From: Streptomyces sp. NRRL S-350
Lineage (GTDB): Bacteria; Actinomycetota; Actinomycetes; Streptomycetales; Streptomycetaceae
Length of the DNA stretch: 64,000 nt
Direction of reading: 5' to 3'
Assembly (NCBI RefSeq): GCF_000719705.1
Contig: NZ_JOHO01000002.1
Span: 62,001 to 126,000, forward strand
This document shows, one piece after another, positions 8,298-17,401 of this stretch. Positions within the stretch are counted from its first letter, which is position 1, and each line of letters begins with the position of its first letter. Below the pieces are notes generated by a model. The model was not told the origin of the DNA, did no database searches, and saw only the letters and a list, made by a program, of their open reading frames with translations. The position numbers and the translations under genes were made by a program.

Positions 8298-8715
8298 GCG
8301 GCGGCCCCCCTTTGGGCGTGGTTCCCCGGCTCCCATGGGTCTCTACGGATGGGACGGCTCCGCCGGTTCACGTTCCCGGAGAGTTCCCGGGCGGGCAATC
8401 CGAGAGGGCGGAGTCCGTCGGCCAAAGGAGCGCGCTGGAGCCGGAGTTGTGAAGTGTGCATGGCATTTTGATGGGGCGTCCCCGGTGGGGATGCCGTCAA
8501 TGGAAAGAATTTGCTCATTGCTTACTTGATTCGCGCAAGTCCCTTCCGTTCCTGGATCGTTTCTGACAGCATCGTCCGCTATCCGGTGACCGAATGCCGG
8601 TGGTCAATGCGCCGGTGTGCTCTCGAATGTCCGACTGTGGCCGATTTGTGCTCGGATCGGGTCGATGAGCGGGGTCGGTGCGCTACCGGGGACGTGAATC
8701 CGGGGGAGGAATTCG
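8298..8715. promoter_or_regulatory. Divergent promoter region of the FtsX-type ABC locus
   Basis: A 418-bp gap between divergent ATPase and permease genes, with a relatively A/T-rich core (8455-8560) expected for promoters. An imperfect palindrome at 8475-8495 (GGCGTCCCC, 3-base spacer, GGGGATGCC) may be a regulator site. No gene was recognised. Confidence 0.45.
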
Positions 8716-11700
8716 ATGCTCGGCTTCGTCGTGCGCCGACTGCGCGGGCGACTGCCGCTGGCTGCCGCCGTCCTGCTGACGGTCCTGATCACCACGGCGG
8801 TACTGACCGCCCTGGTGACCTTCAACAGCGGCGTCGGTCAGGCCGGTCTGCGGCAGGCGCTGCAGGGCCCCGACCACACCCGAACCACGGTGGTGGTGAC
8901 CGCCGAACACGGGGCGGACCAGCGGACCAAGGACGAGGAGGCGCTCGCCTCCTTCCGGCAGAAGCTCTTCGGAGACCTGCCGGTCCGCACCGACAGCCTG
9001 CTGCGCAGCCGTTCCTACGGCCTGCAACCCGCCGGCACGCCCGGCACGCCCGGCACGCCCGGCACCCCCGGCCAGGCCGGCCCCCTCGGCGCGCCCGCCG
9101 GAGCAGCCCAGGCCGCCGGGGCTCAGACCAGTGGGGCCCAGGCCACCGGGGACCAGGCAGATCTGACGCTCCTCGCCGACGTCGACCGCGGCCGGGCGCA
9201 CCTGGTCGCCGGTGCCTGGCCTGCCGCCGTCGGCGGTCCGGTCCGGTCCACCGGCCTTCAGGTCGCCGTCCCGCGGAGCATGATGGCCCGGCTCGGCCTG
9301 ACCGAGCAGTCCCTGCCCGCCGACGTGCCGCTCGTCGACCGTCTCGACGGCAAGCCGCTGACCGTCCGGGTCGTCGGTGCCTACCAGGCCGTCGACCCGT
9401 TCGACCCGTACTGGCGGATCGATCCGGTCGGCGGTCACGAGGTCGAGGTGGGCGGCTTCACCACGTTCGGGCCGATGATGGTCGACCAGAGCGCCTTCAT
9501 GGCCGGTGGCGTGCCCCAGAGCAGCCGCGGCTGGTTGCTCGACGCCGACTTCACCGGCGTCGACCGGGCCACCGCCCAGGCCGTCGGTGACCGCGCCCGG
9601 CACCTGCCGGACGACGTGCAGAAGTCCGCTTCGCTCACCGTGAAGACCGAACTCCCCGAGGTGGTCACCGAGCTGGCGGCCAGCCTGATGGTGGCCCGGT
9701 CCACACTGCTGATCGGAGCCCTGCAGCTCGCGGTGCTCGCCGCGGCCGCCCTGCTGCTGGTCGTCCGCCTGATCTCGGCCCGCCAGGAGCGGGAGAACGA
9801 ACTGCTCGCCGCCCGCGGCGCCTCCGGCATCAGGCTCGGTGCCTTCACCGCACTGGAACTGCTGCTGCTGGCGGCCCCCGCCGCGGTGTTCGCGCCGCTG
9901 CTCACGCCGTTCCTGGTCCGCGTCCTGGCCGGATTCGGCAGGTCCCACCAGGTGGCCCTGGAGACGGGCACGAGCTGGACGCTGTGGCCCGTCGCGGTGG
10001 GCTGCACGCTGGCCTGCACCGTGCTCGCGACCGTGCCCAGCCTGGTCCGCGGCGCCGGAGCGGCCCTGCGCCGCCGGACCGGACGCCGCCAGGCCCTGGT
10101 CTCCGGCATCGCGCGCAACGGCGGCGACCTGGCGGTGCTCGCGCTGGCAGCGCTCGCCTACCAGCAGCTCGACCAGTACGGCGGCGGGCTGTCCGTCGAT
10201 TCCTCCGGTCGGCTCGGCGTCGACCTGCTGCTGGTCGCCACCCCCACCCTGGCGCTGTGCGCCGGCACCCTGGTCGTACTGCGCCTGCTGCCGTTCGCCG
10301 CGGTGCTGGGCTCGCGGATGGCGGCCCGGGGCCGCGGTCTCGGCCCGGCCGTGGTCGGCTGGCAGCTGGCCCGTCAGCCCGCCCGCGCCAACGGTCCGGT
10401 GCTGCTGCTCGTCCTGGCGGTGGCCACCGGTGTGCTCGCCCTCGGCCAGCACGCCACCTGGACGGCCTCCCAGCGCGACCAGGCCGCCTTCGACACGGCG
10501 GGCGGCCTGCGCATCTCCGCAGCGCACGGCTCGCTGATGGGCCAGGGCGGCCGCTACGGCGCCCTGCCCGGCGGTGACCGGCTGGTGCAGGTGGTGCGGG
10601 AGCAGCAGTCGCTGCCCCCCGGCTCCGGAGAGTTGCTGGCCGTGGACACCGCCGCGTTCGCCGACCGGGTCCCGGTCCGTGCCGACCTGCTGGACGGGCA
10701 CACCCGCCAGGAGCTGTTCGCCCCGCTCGCGGAGCCCGCTCCGGCCGGGGCGGCGGTCGGTGTGCCGCTGCCCGGTCACCCGCTGCGGATCGACGCCGAC
10801 CTCTCCATCCGCCAGGAGTTCGACGGGACGCAGGTCTTCTCCGGCGGCAGGTCGGTGGCCGCGTTCCCCCCGGAAGTGACGCTCCTGCTGCGGGACCGCT
10901 TCGGCTACGTCCACAAGGTCCCGTTCTCCGGCCTCCCGCTCAGCGGCGACCTGCGCGCCTCCGCCTCGCTGGGCGCGCTGGTCGACGCCCCGATGGGCTC
11001 CGCCGCCGCCCCGCTGACCGTGGTCGGCGCGACCGTGTCCTTCAGCGACCGGGCCGGCGGCGAGGTCACCATCCACCGGCTCGCGGTCTCCGACACCGCC
11101 GAGGGGCCGGCCACCGCCGTCCCGCCGCCGACCGGCCTGTCCTGGACGGGCACCTCGCTGCCCGGATCGTCGAAAGGCCGGCCGCTGGCCACCGTCGGGA
11201 CCGAACCGGCCGACGCGGACCGACTGTTGAGCCTCCGGTACGTCTTCGCCGACGGCCGCGGGGAAGCACTCCGGGCCGTTGTCGGGCCGGCCGGCGCGAG
11301 CGCGCCCGCCGGCGTGTCCGGTGTGGCCACCCACGACTACCTCAAGTCCGTCGGCGCCTCGGTCGGCAGTGCCATCCAGGTGCCGTTCGCCGGCACCTCC
11401 GTCCCGGTCAGGATCACCGGAGCGGTCGAGGCCCTGCCGGTGGCCGGCCGCAGCGCGCTCGTCATCGACCTGCCCACCACCGCACGGCTGCTGGCCGCGA
11501 AGGGCCGGTCGCTGTCCGGCCGGACCGAATGGTGGCTGCCCGCCACGGGCCGCGGCGACCGCGTCCCGGCGGAGGCCGCCGCCGCCCTGCGCGCCGCACC
11601 CGGTGCCCAGGACGTCCAGCTGTACGACGCGGTCTCCGAGGACGCCCTCGGCGATCCGGTCGGCGCCGCTCCGCAGAACGCGCTGATGGCGATCGCGGTC

Positions 11701-12090
11701 GCCACCGCCGTCCTCGCGGCGATCGGTTTCGGGGCCGCCGTGGCCGGCTCCGCGCGCCAACGCGCCCAGGACTCCGCCCTGCTGCTCGCCCTGGGCGCGC
11801 CACGGCGAGTGGTCACGCGTGCCACCACCGCCGAGTACGGCCTGCTGATCACGCTCGGGGGCGGCGTCGGTCTGCTCCTCGGAGCCCTACTGGTCCACCT
11901 GATCGTGCCGTTCATGGTGCTCACCCCGGCCGCGCGGCGCCCGCTGCCGGAGGCGTTGATCCAGCTGCCGGTGGGTCAGGCGCTCCTGTTCACGGTGGCG
12001 ATCGCCGTTGTCCCGCTGCTGTCGGCGTTCCTCATCGGACGCCGCGGTCGAAACGTGGCCACCCGGCTGCGCCTCGTGGAGGAGATGTGA
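8716..12090 (+). CDS. Large FtsX-like ABC permease (first of two)
   Basis: A 1124-residue membrane protein with ATG at 8716 after GGGGGAGG. It has one N-terminal membrane helix (about residues 12-36), a large extracytoplasmic domain, a central cluster of helices from about 328 to 590, a second external domain, and three C-terminal helices from about 985. The central (ARQERENELLAARGAS) and C-terminal (SARQRAQDSALLLALGAPRR) helices carry the cytosolic coupling segments of FtsX domains. A GTPGTPGTP repeat lies near residue 107. It overlaps the second permease by four bases. MacB/FtsX-type systems transmit ATP hydrolysis to periplasmic or extracellular domains rather than always transporting a solute. 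Confidence 0.88.
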   Translation: MLGFVVRRLRGRLPLAAAVLLTVLITTAVLTALVTFNSGVGQAGLRQALQGPDHTRTTVVVTAEHGADQRTKDEEALASFRQKLFGDLPVRTDSLLRSRSYGLQPAGTPGTPGTPGTPGQAGPLGAPAGAAQAAGAQTSGAQATGDQADLTLLADVDRGRAHLVAGAWPAAVGGPVRSTGLQVAVPRSMMARLGLTEQSLPADVPLVDRLDGKPLTVRVVGAYQAVDPFDPYWRIDPVGGHEVEVGGFTTFGPMMVDQSAFMAGGVPQSSRGWLLDADFTGVDRATAQAVGDRARHLPDDVQKSASLTVKTELPEVVTELAASLMVARSTLLIGALQLAVLAAAALLLVVRLISARQERENELLAARGASGIRLGAFTALELLLLAAPAAVFAPLLTPFLVRVLAGFGRSHQVALETGTSWTLWPVAVGCTLACTVLATVPSLVRGAGAALRRRTGRRQALVSGIARNGGDLAVLALAALAYQQLDQYGGGLSVDSSGRLGVDLLLVATPTLALCAGTLVVLRLLPFAAVLGSRMAARGRGLGPAVVGWQLARQPARANGPVLLLVLAVATGVLALGQHATWTASQRDQAAFDTAGGLRISAAHGSLMGQGGRYGALPGGDRLVQVVREQQSLPPGSGELLAVDTAAFADRVPVRADLLDGHTRQELFAPLAEPAPAGAAVGVPLPGHPLRIDADLSIRQEFDGTQVFSGGRSVAAFPPEVTLLLRDRFGYVHKVPFSGLPLSGDLRASASLGALVDAPMGSAAAPLTVVGATVSFSDRAGGEVTIHRLAVSDTAEGPATAVPPPTGLSWTGTSLPGSSKGRPLATVGTEPADADRLLSLRYVFADGRGEALRAVVGPAGASAPAGVSGVATHDYLKSVGASVGSAIQVPFAGTSVPVRITGAVEALPVAGRSALVIDLPTTARLLAAKGRSLSGRTEWWLPATGRGDRVPAEAAAALRAAPGAQDVQLYDAVSEDALGDPVGAAPQNALMAIAVATAVLAAIGFGAAVAGSARQRAQDSALLLALGAPRRVVTRATTAEYGLLITLGGGVGLLLGALLVHLIVPFMVLTPAARRPLPEALIQLPVGQALLFTVAIAVVPLLSAFLIGRRGRNVATRLRLVEEM
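9033..9068 (+). repeat. 9-bp coding repeat in the first permease
   Basis: Four tandem units of CGGCACGCC (the last one diverged) encode a Gly-Thr-Pro repeat in the external domain. Confidence 0.8.
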
Positions 12091-14915
12091 CCACCAAGGG
12101 GCGCACCGCCCTGCCCGATTCCCGCACCGATTCCCGCACCGGTCCCCGCACCGACCACCGTCCCGCGCCCTGGGTGCGCACCCGGTTGCGTGCGAGCCCG
12201 CTCGCGGCCGTGCTCATGGCGGCCCTCGCATTCGTCACGGTCTTCCTCGCGGCGTCCTTCCCGCGGTTCGCCGACCGGGGCGCGGACGCGGCGCTGCGGG
12301 ACTTCGTGAGCCAGCGGGGCCTCGTCGCGACCAGCATGCAGACCAGCTCCAGGACCAGGGACGGCGACACCGCGGCCGACCTCGACACCGTGCAGCGGAA
12401 GCTCGTGGAGAGCATCGGCCGGAAGCTGCCGCTGACCGGGGCCGGCCAGGCCCACGGCGCCCGCACCACCGGCTTCGGGCGCATGCTCAACGAGGGGTAC
12501 GCCCGGCTGTCCGAGACGGCCGCTCCGGGCCTCGCGCTGACGTACCTGGCCGGCCTCGCCGACCACGTGACCCTCGTCGAGGGAACCTGGCCGGGCCCCG
12601 CCACCCGCGGCGCGCCACTGCCGGTCGTGGTGAGCCGGCAGGCCGCCGGGACCATCGGCATCAAGCTGGGCGACGTCGTCGACAACGGCACCGACGGGAC
12701 GGGCAGGCCGCTGAGCAGCGTGGTGACGGGCTTCTACCGCGTCAACGACCCGCTCGACCCGTTCTGGGGCGACCTCGGCTGCCCGGCCCGCGCCTGCCTC
12801 GACATGGGAATCCGCGGCGACAGCTTCTGGAAGACCACCGGCTTCATCGACGGCGGAAGCCTGAGCACGCTGGCCGGCTGGGGTTGGAGCGTCGAGAACT
12901 TCTGGCGGCTGCCGGTCGACACCTCGACGCTCCGCGCCGACCAGCTCGACCGCACCCGCGGCACCCTCAACTCCTTCGTGACCGGGCCCGACTCCGCGGC
13001 CCTGGCGACCGCGACCCGCGCGGACCTGCACACCAGCTCGCTGCTGACCGACCTGCTGACCCGGGCGGACGCCCGCTACCGGGCCGCCGTGCCGCTGAGC
13101 GTGATCGGTCCGGCCGGTGTCGCGGGCGTCGCCACGGTGGTGCTCTGCCTGGCCGCCGCGCTGAACACCGACCGGCGCACCGCCGAGATCAGGCTGCTCC
13201 AGGCCCGCGGCGGTTCGCGCGGCGGGGTGCTGCGGCGCCTGCTCGGGGAAGGCCTGGTGACCGTCCTTCCCGGCGCGGTGCTCGGGACGCTGCTCGCCCT
13301 GGTGCTGCTGCCCACCCCGCGGTGGGGAGCCGCCGTGGCGGCCGGCCTCGCGGCCGCACTGCTCGCTCTGCTGGCCTTCCCGGCCCGGGCCGCCCTGCTG
13401 TGGTCGCGCCGGCCGACGGCGGGCGGCCGGCGCCGCCTGGTCGGCGAGCTCGCCGTCCTGGTCGTCACCGTCGCGGCGGTGGCCGAGGTCCGACGCCGCG
13501 GCGTCGGGCACGGCAGTGGTGTGGACCCGCTGCTGGTGGCCGCGCCGCTGCTGCTGGCCGTCGCCGGCGGGCTGCTGCTGGCCCGGATCGAGCCGCTGCT
13601 CGTCGGCCGGCTGGCGTCGCTCGCCGGCCGCGGCCGGGGCCTGATCGGTTTCCTGGGCCTGGCCCGGGCCGCCCGGGACTCCTCGGGCCGCCGTCGGCCG
13701 TCCGCGCTGCCCCTGCTCGCCCTGCTGATCGCCGTCACCACGACCGGCTTCGGTGCCACCGTGCTCGACGCCGTGGACCACAGCCGGTCCCGCGCCGGGC
13801 GGATCACCACGGGGGGCGACGTCTCCGTCGTCGTCCCGGAGTACGGCACGCTGCCGGAGGCGTTCACCAAGGCGGCCGGCGGGCTGCCGGGCGTCCGGGC
13901 CGCGACCAAGGCCTGGGTGGAGCCGAAGGCCATGTTCATCGGCGGCGACCAGGACTACACCAAGGCCGTCCTGGTGGTGGTCGAGCCGACGGCGTACGCC
14001 GAGATCGCCCGTACCCTCGGCGTCGGCGAGTTCGACCCGGCGAAGCTCGCCAACGCCCCCGGCGGAGCGGACACCCCGGTGCCCGCGCTGTTCAGCCGGG
14101 ACCTGGCCAAGCGCCTGAGCACCGGCGCGCCCAAGGTGCGCACACCCAACGGGAACGAGCTGCGCACCACCGTCGCCGGGATCGTCGGCGCCACCCCCGC
14201 ACTGCCGGACCCGGGCCTGCCGTTCGTCGTGATGGCCGCCGCCCCCGCGGCGGAACGTCTGCCGGAGCCCGTTCGGGTGAACAGCTGGTTCGCCGTCGGC
14301 GACGTCGACCCCGGACAGGTCAGGACGGTCCTGCGGGAGCAGGGCCTGACCCAGCCGACCGGCATCGCCAAGCTGATCTCGGAGGAGGCCGCGGCCGCGG
14401 GCCGGACCACCTACGGGCTGCCGCCCGGCTACACGGTGCACAGCAGCCGGGAGACCATCGCCGCCCTCGCCGCCGACCCGCTCCAGCACGCCTCCGGACG
14501 GCTGTTCTGGTACGCGGCCGCGGGCGGGGCCGGATTCGCCCTGCTGGCCGTCCTGCTGACGCTGTTCCGGGCCGCGCCCGAGCGCACGGCCGTGCTCGCC
14601 CGGCTGCGCACCATGAGCCTGCGACCCCGGCAGGGGCTGGCGCTGATCATCGCCGAAGCCGTGCCGCAGACCCTCGCGGCAGCCGTCGGCGGCGCCCTGG
14701 CCGCCACGGCGGCCGTCGCACTGCTCGGGTCAGCCTTCGACATCTCGACCCTGGTCGGTGCCAGGGTCGGGGACGTCCTGGCCCCGGCGCTGATGCCGGT
14801 GCTGCTGCCCACGGCGGGCCTGGCCCTGCTCGTCGGCCTCGCCGTGGTCCTGGAGACGCTGATCGCGGGCCGGCGCCAGATCGCCACCGAACTGCGCGCG
14901 GGGGAGCGGCCATGA
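12087..14915 (+). CDS. Large FtsX-like ABC permease (second of two)
   Basis: A 942-residue protein. The GTG at 12087 overlaps the preceding stop (GTGA), giving coupled translation. It has a membrane helix near residues 40-60, a large external domain, a central set of helices from about 330 with the FtsX coupling segment TDRRTAEIRLLQARGGSRG, further helices to about 570, a second external domain, and three C-terminal helices starting at about 805. The organisation mirrors the first permease without being a close copy, which suggests a heterodimer. It is the second gene of a four-gene coupled operon. Confidence 0.87.
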   Translation: MTTKGRTALPDSRTDSRTGPRTDHRPAPWVRTRLRASPLAAVLMAALAFVTVFLAASFPRFADRGADAALRDFVSQRGLVATSMQTSSRTRDGDTAADLDTVQRKLVESIGRKLPLTGAGQAHGARTTGFGRMLNEGYARLSETAAPGLALTYLAGLADHVTLVEGTWPGPATRGAPLPVVVSRQAAGTIGIKLGDVVDNGTDGTGRPLSSVVTGFYRVNDPLDPFWGDLGCPARACLDMGIRGDSFWKTTGFIDGGSLSTLAGWGWSVENFWRLPVDTSTLRADQLDRTRGTLNSFVTGPDSAALATATRADLHTSSLLTDLLTRADARYRAAVPLSVIGPAGVAGVATVVLCLAAALNTDRRTAEIRLLQARGGSRGGVLRRLLGEGLVTVLPGAVLGTLLALVLLPTPRWGAAVAAGLAAALLALLAFPARAALLWSRRPTAGGRRRLVGELAVLVVTVAAVAEVRRRGVGHGSGVDPLLVAAPLLLAVAGGLLLARIEPLLVGRLASLAGRGRGLIGFLGLARAARDSSGRRRPSALPLLALLIAVTTTGFGATVLDAVDHSRSRAGRITTGGDVSVVVPEYGTLPEAFTKAAGGLPGVRAATKAWVEPKAMFIGGDQDYTKAVLVVVEPTAYAEIARTLGVGEFDPAKLANAPGGADTPVPALFSRDLAKRLSTGAPKVRTPNGNELRTTVAGIVGATPALPDPGLPFVVMAAAPAAERLPEPVRVNSWFAVGDVDPGQVRTVLREQGLTQPTGIAKLISEEAAAAGRTTYGLPPGYTVHSSRETIAALAADPLQHASGRLFWYAAAGGAGFALLAVLLTLFRAAPERTAVLARLRTMSLRPRQGLALIIAEAVPQTLAAAVGGALAATAAVALLGSAFDISTLVGARVGDVLAPALMPVLLPTAGLALLVGLAVVLETLIAGRRQIATELRAGERP

Positions 14916-15073
14916 CGCCGGAACCGGACCTACCGGCCCTGACCGCGGTGAGGACCGCCGGACCAGCGGCCAGGCCCGCACCGGCAGCGGAGGGCGCCGG
15001 ACCAGCGGTGGACGGCGGCCCAGTGGTGAGCGCCGGGATGAAGCACACAGTCGAGACAGGAGACGAGCGGTGA
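14912..15073 (+). CDS. 53-residue linker protein coupled on both sides
   Basis: The ATG at 14912 overlaps the permease stop (ATGA) and its own TGA overlaps the next GTG (GTGA), so a translating ribosome could pass through all three genes. The peptide begins MTPEPDLPALTAVRT, is rich in Ala, Pro and Gly, and looks disordered with no membrane segment. It may be a real small accessory protein or merely a coupling device that carries the ATPase ribosome site (GGAGA near 15060). I do not recognise it. Confidence 0.5.
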   Translation: MTPEPDLPALTAVRTAGPAARPAPAAEGAGPAVDGGPVVSAGMKHTVETGDER

Positions 15074-16059
15074 ACAGCACCCCCCAGGGGCAGACGGTCG
15101 CCGAGGCCCCCAGCCTGCAGGAACTCCGGCAGCGGGCGCTCGCCGCCGCCTCGCCCAAGGCCTACGGCGAGGGCGCGGCCATCGTCTGCGACCGGCTGGT
15201 CCGGATCTTCAGTGCCGAGGGCGTCGAGGTCCAGGCGCTGCAGGGTCTGGAACTGACCATCCGGCAGGGCGACCTGGTGGCCCTCGTCGGCGCCTCCGGC
15301 AGCGGCAAGTCGACCCTGCTCACCATCCTCGCCGGCCTGGACGTGCCGACGGCCGGCACCGCCACCGTGGCCGGCTGCGACCTGCTGGAGATGCCCGTCA
15401 AGGAGCGGCTGCGCTATCGGCGCGAGGTGGTCGGTTTCATCTGGCAGCAGACCGCCCGGAACCTGCTGCCGTTCCTCACCGCCGGCGAGAACATCGCCCT
15501 GCCCATGCAGCTGCGCGGCCGCCGCTCGGGTGCCGGCGGGTCGAAGCGGCAGGCCGCCCGGGTGGCCGAGTTGATGGAGGCGCTGGAGATCGGCGAGCTC
15601 GCGCACCGGCGCCCCGACGAGCTCTCCGGCGGTCAGCAGCAGCGGGTGGCGATCGCGGTGGCGATGGCCAACAACCCTCCGGTGCTGCTCGCCGACGAGC
15701 CCACCGGCGAGCTGGACTCCGAGACCGCCGGGGTGATCTTCGAGTCCTTCCGCACCGTCAACCGCGAACTCGGCGCCACCGTCGTCATCGTGACCCACGA
15801 CCCGATGGTCGCGGGCGAGGTGCGCCGCACGGTCGCCATCCGGGACGGGCGGACCAGCAGCGAGGTGCTGCGCCGCACCGTGACGGACGAGCACGGCGAG
15901 GAGTCCGTCAACGAGCGCGAGTACGTGATGCTGGACCGCACCGGGCGCGTGCAGTTGCCGGTCAAGTTCCTGGAGGCGCTGGGCATGGAGCACCGGGTGG
16001 CGGTCGACCTCGCGGCCGACCACATCGAGGTCCGGCCGGACGACATCGCCGGGCACTGA
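15070..16059 (+). CDS. ABC ATPase with a C-terminal AbrB-like domain
   Basis: A 329-residue protein from GTG at 15070. The ATPase core shows Walker A GASGSGKST (about residue 75), Q-loop IWQQTARNLLPFLTAGENI, signature LSGGQQQRVAI, Walker B VLLADEPT and H-loop THDP. After the core, about 60 residues follow. Their end, EYVMLDRTGRVQLPVKFLEA then LGMEHRVAVDLAADHIEVRP, matches the SpoVT/AbrB swapped-hairpin pattern (D-x-x-G-R-x-x-L-P, LG, then a beta strand). The fold call is from sequence pattern only. It closes the permease operon. The tail could dimerise the ATPase, bind DNA or contact the permeases. Confidence 0.88.
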   Translation: MNSTPQGQTVAEAPSLQELRQRALAAASPKAYGEGAAIVCDRLVRIFSAEGVEVQALQGLELTIRQGDLVALVGASGSGKSTLLTILAGLDVPTAGTATVAGCDLLEMPVKERLRYRREVVGFIWQQTARNLLPFLTAGENIALPMQLRGRRSGAGGSKRQAARVAELMEALEIGELAHRRPDELSGGQQQRVAIAVAMANNPPVLLADEPTGELDSETAGVIFESFRTVNRELGATVVIVTHDPMVAGEVRRTVAIRDGRTSSEVLRRTVTDEHGEESVNEREYVMLDRTGRVQLPVKFLEALGMEHRVAVDLAADHIEVRPDDIAGH

Positions 16060-16080
16060 CCCGGCCCGGTCGGCGGGGTG

Positions 16081-16266
16081 TCAGCTGTCGCCGCCCATCC
16101 GCTGGAAGAGGCCGCTGCCTTCGGCGTCCGTACGGAGGCCGGGTGGCGGCGCCTCCTCCGCGGCGCGCTCGCCGCGGGCGGTGGCGGTGCAGAGGGCGAA
16201 GACGAGCAGGGCACTGGCCGCCACGGCGAGAATGCCCAGTGCGGTCAGGACGCGTAGCCAGGTCAA
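16081..16266 (-). CDS. Small single-pass membrane protein
   Basis: A 61-residue protein from TTG at 16266, chosen because AGGAGG (16274-16279) lies seven bases upstream; a longer in-frame ATG at 16347 lacks such a site. One membrane helix follows at once (VLTALGILAVAASALLVFAL), with a charged cytosolic-type tail ending FQRMGGDS. I do not recognise the family. It is convergent with the ABC operon, 21 bases from the ATPase stop. Confidence 0.6.
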   Translation of the reverse strand: MTWLRVLTALGILAVAASALLVFALCTATARGERAAEEAPPPGLRTDAEGSGLFQRMGGDS

Positions 16267-16603
16267 GGTAGTGCCTCCTGGGGACGGTGCGGGGAACGTC
16301 GCCCGGGGGATGTATCGGCAGGTTGGCCCGCACGGTCGAGTGCCCACGGACGGTTCTTCCCGCCGGGGGCCGCGCGAGAGGTCGCCCGCGTGGGCGCTCG
16401 AAGCACTGGCGGGGCGCGCCGCATACCCTTGCGCGCCCCTGGGGTGGCGGGCGTCCGGCAGGGACGGCCTCGTCCTCGGGGTGATGCTGTGATGCCGGAG
16501 GAGGTCGCCTGAGCCCGGCGTGGCGTCCCGGCGTGGCGTCCCGGCCGGCGGTCGGCCTCCGTGGGGTGGGCCGTGGGCGGGTTGTTAGGGTTCCCGGTCG
16601 GAC

Positions 16604-17251
16604 GTGAACGGGGGACCGGTGGGCGGCGGAGCGGATGCGGTGGTGGCGCCGCACGGGGTGGTGGACCTGCGGGGAGTCGCCGGGGCGGGGTTCGTCGTGG
16701 CGTACCCCGGCGACGCGGTGGTGGTCGTGTCCGGACTACCGGGGGCGGGCAAGAGCACGCTGCTGCGGCGCTGGGGCGGGCACGCGGTCCGGACGGTGGA
16801 CCCGCGCACGGTGCACGAGGCCTGCGAGGCGGTGATGCCGGCGCGCCTGCCGTACGCGGTGTACCGGCCGTGGGCGCGACTGGAGCACTTCCGGCTGCTC
16901 CGCTCCTCGGTGCGACGCGGCGGGCCGCTGCTGGTGCACGACTGCGGGAGCCGCGCCTGGATGCGGCGCTGGCTCGCCCGCGAGGCGGGCCGCCGGGGCC
17001 GCGAACTGCACCTGGTGCTGCTGGACGTCGGCGCCGCCACCGCGCTGGACGGCCAGCGGGCGCGCGGTCGGCACGCGTCCGCCCGGGTGTTCGCCCGCCA
17101 CCACCGGGGCCTGGAAAGGCTGTTGGCCGCCTTCTCCCGGCACGGGCGGTCGGTCGGGCCGATGCCGACGCCCGAGGCCTCGTCCGTCCTGCTGCTGGAC
17201 GCGGTCTCCCGCTCCCGCGCGGACGCCGTCTGCTTCGGGGCGGCCGACTGA
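16604..17251 (+). CDS. P-loop (AAA/kinase-like) ATP-binding protein
   Basis: A 215-residue protein from GTG at 16604. Walker A SGLPGAGKST lies near residues 43-52 after a strand-forming AVVVV segment. LLVHDCGSRAW (about 105) could hold the Walker B-like acidic residue, and an Arg-rich GQRARGRHASARVF region fits a lid, as in small nucleotide or amidase-type P-loop kinases. Substrate unknown. The start has only a weak ribosome site; GTG at 16619 is an alternative. It is monocistronic. Confidence 0.75.
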   Translation: MNGGPVGGGADAVVAPHGVVDLRGVAGAGFVVAYPGDAVVVVSGLPGAGKSTLLRRWGGHAVRTVDPRTVHEACEAVMPARLPYAVYRPWARLEHFRLLRSSVRRGGPLLVHDCGSRAWMRRWLAREAGRRGRELHLVLLDVGAATALDGQRARGRHASARVFARHHRGLERLLAAFSRHGRSVGPMPTPEASSVLLLDAVSRSRADAVCFGAAD

Positions 17252-17401
17252 ACCCGCCGAACCCGGCTGGACCCGGCGGGCCTCGGCCGGCGGCGGTGGT
17301 CCGGCCCGCCGAAAGGTGATCACCACAACACTCCGTGGCGACTCCCGGCACTGCCAGACTGGGAACAGCAGAGTCCGTCACGGAGAGAGGTCACACCCCG
17401 C

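Noticed and set aside
8683..11760. Very long open frame antisense to the first FtsX-like permease (over 1000 codons)
   Set aside because: High GC makes the antisense third-position frame open by default. Its composition is Gly/Arg/Gln-rich without domains, and the permease on the other strand has clear motifs.
11976..14489. 837-codon frame antisense to the second permease
   Set aside because: Same artefact: repetitive Gly/Gln/Arg composition, no domain, and a well-supported permease on the other strand.
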